Source of the DNA: Aquitalea sp. LB_tupeE
GTDB taxonomy: Bacteria; Pseudomonadota; Gammaproteobacteria; Burkholderiales; Chromobacteriaceae
Length of the DNA: 64,000 nt
Assembly (NCBI RefSeq): GCF_013391415.1
Contig: NZ_JACAXB010000030.1
Coordinates: 1 to 64,000, forward strand
Direction of reading: 5' to 3'
Positions 61,522-64,000 of the stretch are shown in pieces. Below the pieces are notes generated by a model. The model was not told the origin of the DNA, did not search any database, and was given only the letters and a program-made list of their open reading frames with translations. Position 1 is the first letter of the stretch. The number at the start of each line of letters is the position of its first letter. The position numbers and the translations under genes were made by a program.

Positions 61522-62721
61522 ATGACTATCGATCCCGCGCTGGTGCTGGCACCGATCTTCCTGACTACCGAATTGCTGAGCATGGCACTGTGTATGGCCT
61601 TTGCTTCGCTGCGGCGTAGCGGCCTGCCCGGCGTGTGGCAATGGCTGGTGGCCAATTGCGCGGTTGTCATCTACCTGCCTTTGCTGGGATTGCGCGGCAT
61701 GGTGCCGGACAGCATTTCCATTGTGCTGGCTAATGGCGTACAGGCCTTGTCCCTGGCCATGTACTATGCGGGCTGCGCGTGCTTTCTGGGTCGCCCGCCA
61801 CGCTGGCGCCTGCTGCTTGGCGGGGCGATTCTGCAAGTGCTGGGCGTGACGTACTGGCGCTATGTCGATAACAGCCTGCCCATGCGGGTGATGGCTATTT
61901 CCATTTATGCCGCGCTGGTGTGCCTGGCAACAGCATGGTTGATGGTGTCGCATTATCGCGGCCATCGGCGCAGTGTCCATTATCGCTTGCTGACTGGCCT
62001 GTCCTGCCTGCTGGCCGTGACCCAGGTGGTACGGGCCATCTATTTTTACCATCTCAATCCGGTACCGACCAGCATCATGCTGGCCAGTGGCTGGAACATC
62101 ATCCTGCTGTGCCTGGGCGCTGCCATCATGCCAGCCTTGTCCATGTCTGCGGTGCTGATACTGCACGAATCCTTGCAAACGCAGGCTGAGGATGCGGCCA
62201 ATCGTGATTTCATGACCGGTGCGCTATCACGCAAGCATTTGTTTGCCACCGGACAGCAATTGATCCTGCAAGCGGCGGCTACGCGTCGGCCACTGGTTTT
62301 GCTGCTGATAGACCTGGACCACTTCAAGAATATCAATGACACCTTCGGTCATGCTGCAGGCGACGAGGTACTGTGCGCATTTGCCGGAATGGTACGTGGT
62401 CACTTGCGTAGCCATGATGCACTGGGAAGATTGGGTGGCGAAGAGTTTGCCGTCCTGTTGCCGGATACCGCGCTGGACGCAGCGGGACAGGTGGCCGAAC
62501 GGCTACGCTTGCATGCCCAGCAAAATCCGGTGAGTAGTCGGTTTGGCGAGTGCCGCTATAGCATCAGTATTGGCGTGGCGGCGTGGCAGGGCGGGGAAAG
62601 CTTCGATCAGCTATGCCGTCGGGCTGATCAGGCGCTGTATTATGCCAAAAATACCGGTCGGAACCGGGTTGAAGTCAGTCTGGCCGGGGCTACGACAGCT
62701 GCCATTGCCGGACACATATGA
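61522..62721 (+). CDS. Membrane-bound diguanylate cyclase
   Basis: A protein of about 399 residues: six or seven hydrophobic segments in the first 200 residues form an unassigned membrane sensor, followed by a GGDEF domain (about 230-390). The active site reads RLGGEEFAVLL, and an inhibitory-site RSHD lies five residues before it, so cyclase activity with product inhibition is expected. The metal Asp is in LIDLDHFKNINDTFGH. The start is uncertain: 61522 gives the common short N terminus before helix 1; in-frame starts at 61489 and 61417 exist. Confidence 0.87.
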   Translation: MTIDPALVLAPIFLTTELLSMALCMAFASLRRSGLPGVWQWLVANCAVVIYLPLLGLRGMVPDSISIVLANGVQALSLAMYYAGCACFLGRPPRWRLLLGGAILQVLGVTYWRYVDNSLPMRVMAISIYAALVCLATAWLMVSHYRGHRRSVHYRLLTGLSCLLAVTQVVRAIYFYHLNPVPTSIMLASGWNIILLCLGAAIMPALSMSAVLILHESLQTQAEDAANRDFMTGALSRKHLFATGQQLILQAAATRRPLVLLLIDLDHFKNINDTFGHAAGDEVLCAFAGMVRGHLRSHDALGRLGGEEFAVLLPDTALDAAGQVAERLRLHAQQNPVSSRFGECRYSISIGVAAWQGGESFDQLCRRADQALYYAKNTGRNRVEVSLAGATTAAIAGHI

Positions 62722-62732
62722 TGTTGCCCCCC

Positions 62733-62760
62733 CAAAAAAAGCCGCATGTTGCGGCTTTTG
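62733..62760. terminator. Bidirectional intrinsic terminator
   Basis: AAAAGCCGCA / TGCGGCTTTT with a three-base loop separates the GGDEF gene from the convergent cassette. On the minus strand it is followed by seven T, the stronger direction. Confidence 0.87.
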
Positions 62761-62779
62761 GGTGAGGTGGTGAATTTTA

Positions 62780-62995
62780 TTACCGGGTAAATTCAGCATC
62801 CAGCCCGCCACCCTGTAGTCCGGGTAGTTGAATGGAATAAGTGTTGCCATTGACCACAGCCTGACCAATACGCGGTTGACCATGACAGACAGCATTCAGC
62901 CCATTTTGTCCGGCCATGGTAACGCGTATTTGTTGCTGGGCAACCCTTGGGTTCTGCATCGGCCAATGCTGGCCGGCATCGATGATTTCATTCAT
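62780..62995 (-). CDS. 71-residue protein of unknown function
   Basis: A small soluble protein (NEIIDAGQHWPMQNPRV at the N terminus, GNTYSIQLPGLQGGG near the end) with a strong AGGAGG site 9 bases before the ATG. I recognise no family. It starts 31 bases after the end of the larger unknown protein and is followed by a good terminator, so the two form a cassette. Confidence 0.65.
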   Translation of the reverse strand: MNEIIDAGQHWPMQNPRVAQQQIRVTMAGQNGLNAVCHGQPRIGQAVVNGNTYSIQLPGLQGGGLDAEFTR

Positions 62996-63026
62996 TTTCC
63001 ATTCCTCCTTGCCAGAAATATCAGTC

Positions 63027-63785
63027 TTAAATATCCAGGTCTGCAACAAACTGCACGGCTTTGTCGCCCAGTTTGTCGATGACCGCCTGCCTGACCTTTG
63101 CGTAGATGTCACCATCCAGCGTCATGGTGTTGGTGGATTTGTATAGAGACATTTTTGAGGTGGAGTAGGTAAACCAGAGAAACCCTGTAGTGGATTCAGT
63201 CGTGTTGAAATAGAAAGAGGCATTTTTCATCACCACCGAGCCATTGGAAAGTATGCAGGGTGCGATCTGAAAGTTGCCGGCAGTCACGCTGCTACTGGCG
63301 CTATTCCATAATATCAAGCCATGGCTGCCGCTATCCAGCGCGCCAAGCGCATCAATAGTGGCCTGGGAGACGGCTGCTTCATCCTCCGTTGCAATGGCTT
63401 TTAATATTTCAATCACTGCCTTGTTCATTTGAAATGAATCGCCGGATGCATTGTATTTGTCAAAATTAAAGGCCTGGATTACCCAGCCAAGCGGTTCCAG
63501 CACGCTTTGATAATATTTATACCAATCCTCGGTTTGTACCTCCCGGTCATATTTTTTATTGGCTGCCAGCTGGGCAAGTAATGTGGAATTCAATACGTCT
63601 GATTTGTTCTGGCTGTCCAGGCCTGCAACAAATGAAACCAGGCTGCCATCCACCACATAGCCTCCTTGGCTGCCATCCGGTGGTGGAGTAGGAGTATCAG
63701 TTAAAAAATTGGCTTGCAGGGTCGTGCTACTGGCTGGTAGTTGCAAATTATTAATGAAAGCAAGTCGGTCTGAAATATCTGCCAT
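63027..63785 (-). CDS. 252-residue protein of unknown function
   Basis: A hydrophilic protein without signal peptide or membrane helix. Notable segments are a Pro-rich link (TDTPTPPPDGSQGGYVVDG, about residues 30-48), DWYKYYQSVLEPLGWVIQAF in the middle, and a C-terminal KVRQAVIDKLGDKAVQFVA. GGAA lies 6 bases before the ATG at 63785. Its base composition is clearly more AT-rich than the rest of the window. I cannot name a family with confidence; horizontal acquisition is likely. Effector, toxin or phage-like roles are possible but unsupported. Confidence 0.7.
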   Translation of the reverse strand: MADISDRLAFINNLQLPASSTTLQANFLTDTPTPPPDGSQGGYVVDGSLVSFVAGLDSQNKSDVLNSTLLAQLAANKKYDREVQTEDWYKYYQSVLEPLGWVIQAFNFDKYNASGDSFQMNKAVIEILKAIATEDEAAVSQATIDALGALDSGSHGLILWNSASSSVTAGNFQIAPCILSNGSVVMKNASFYFNTTESTTGFLWFTYSTSKMSLYKSTNTMTLDGDIYAKVRQAVIDKLGDKAVQFVADLDI

Positions 63786-64000
63786 GTTCATTTCCTTTTT
63801 TGGTGATGAAAGATGTGTCGCAGGCATTTGTCTTGCGGCTTGCTGAGGCTAGTTTTGTCAGTCGTCTGGGGCAATATGCTTTTTACCTAGTAAACTTACG
63901 TAGCAATCATTTTGCACGATAAATGAATGATGCCGGTACTAAGCAGGGTTTATATTTCAAAAAAACATGCAGGTAGAGTTTGGTGTGAAATATTTTTAAT
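63786..64000. other. AT-rich right edge
   Basis: An AT-rich stretch upstream of the unknown cassette, likely containing its promoter. A short TCATTT/AAATGA inverted repeat is visible near 63910-63930. No gene is seen before the window ends. Confidence 0.4.

Overview
The window is about 64 kb of GC-rich bacterial chromosome, densely packed with genes and showing no rRNA or tRNA that I could recognise. Gene content and order point to a betaproteobacterium, most likely order Neisseriales, family Chromobacteriaceae (Chromobacterium/Aquitalea/Vogesella-like). The clues are pepA-holC, lptF-lptG, glnE-ilvE-waaF, yhdP-nitrilase-tldD, and an E. coli-type hyaABC hydrogenase. The family placement is an inference from gene order, not a measured relationship.

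Layout. 1-840: AT-rich, gene-poor left edge with an orphan HigA-like antitoxin and a 12-bp inverted repeat. 841-4658: hyaABC, a membrane-bound uptake NiFe-hydrogenase with the extra cysteines of oxygen-tolerant enzymes, but without any maturation gene in the window. 5003-7504: a CBS-PAS-GGDEF-EAL c-di-GMP protein transcribed divergently from hya. 7559-8996: an AraC regulator facing a LysE exporter. 9142-14870: a six-gene, tightly overlapping minus-strand operon resembling E. coli ynbABCD with an added PlsC acyltransferase and a small membrane protein; it looks like a dedicated, uncharacterised phospholipid pathway. 15203-19377: yciB-yciI-bolA-two parvulins, then qmcA-nfeD. 19445-23892: a 42-residue membrane microprotein, YigZ, a DHH phosphoesterase, a HAD phosphatase, an orphan ParA, and a GMP reductase preceded by a double operator and a leader terminator. 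24067-31174: an Aer-like chemoreceptor, a MaoC hydratase, glnD, lptG and lptF. 31377-36367: pepA, holC, an 820-residue acidic, probably disordered protein and a cobalamin adenosyltransferase. 36435-45620: hydrolase, PhoH-like, Bcp, Smr, TrxB, YjfB, Sel1, a Ser-rich protein, TetR, WaaF, a zinc-finger protein and IlvE. 45708-54602: glnE, then yhdP-nitrilase-tldD. 54619-62721: a periplasmic binding protein, LysR, a second Ser-rich protein, a Cpx-like two-component pair, folE with a BLUF blue-light sensor, a Cys-rich small protein and a membrane GGDEF protein. 62780-64000: an AT-richer two-gene cassette of unknown function.

How the parts fit. Much of the window concerns the envelope: LPS core and export (waaF, lptFG), inter-membrane lipid transport (yhdP), periplasmic folding (parvulins), envelope stress sensing (Cpx-like) and the ynb-like lipid operon. 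Nitrogen signalling is represented by both glnD and glnE. Redox, energy and light sensing appear as hydrogenase, Aer, BLUF and two c-di-GMP proteins.

The best candidates for undescribed biology are the ynb-like lipid operon, the folE-BLUF pair, the repeat-bearing disordered protein between holC and the adenosyltransferase, the phased GTAAA sites before the Cpx-like pair, the guaC leader, and the right-edge cassette. All functions are assigned by reading motifs and from memory of protein families; no database search was run.
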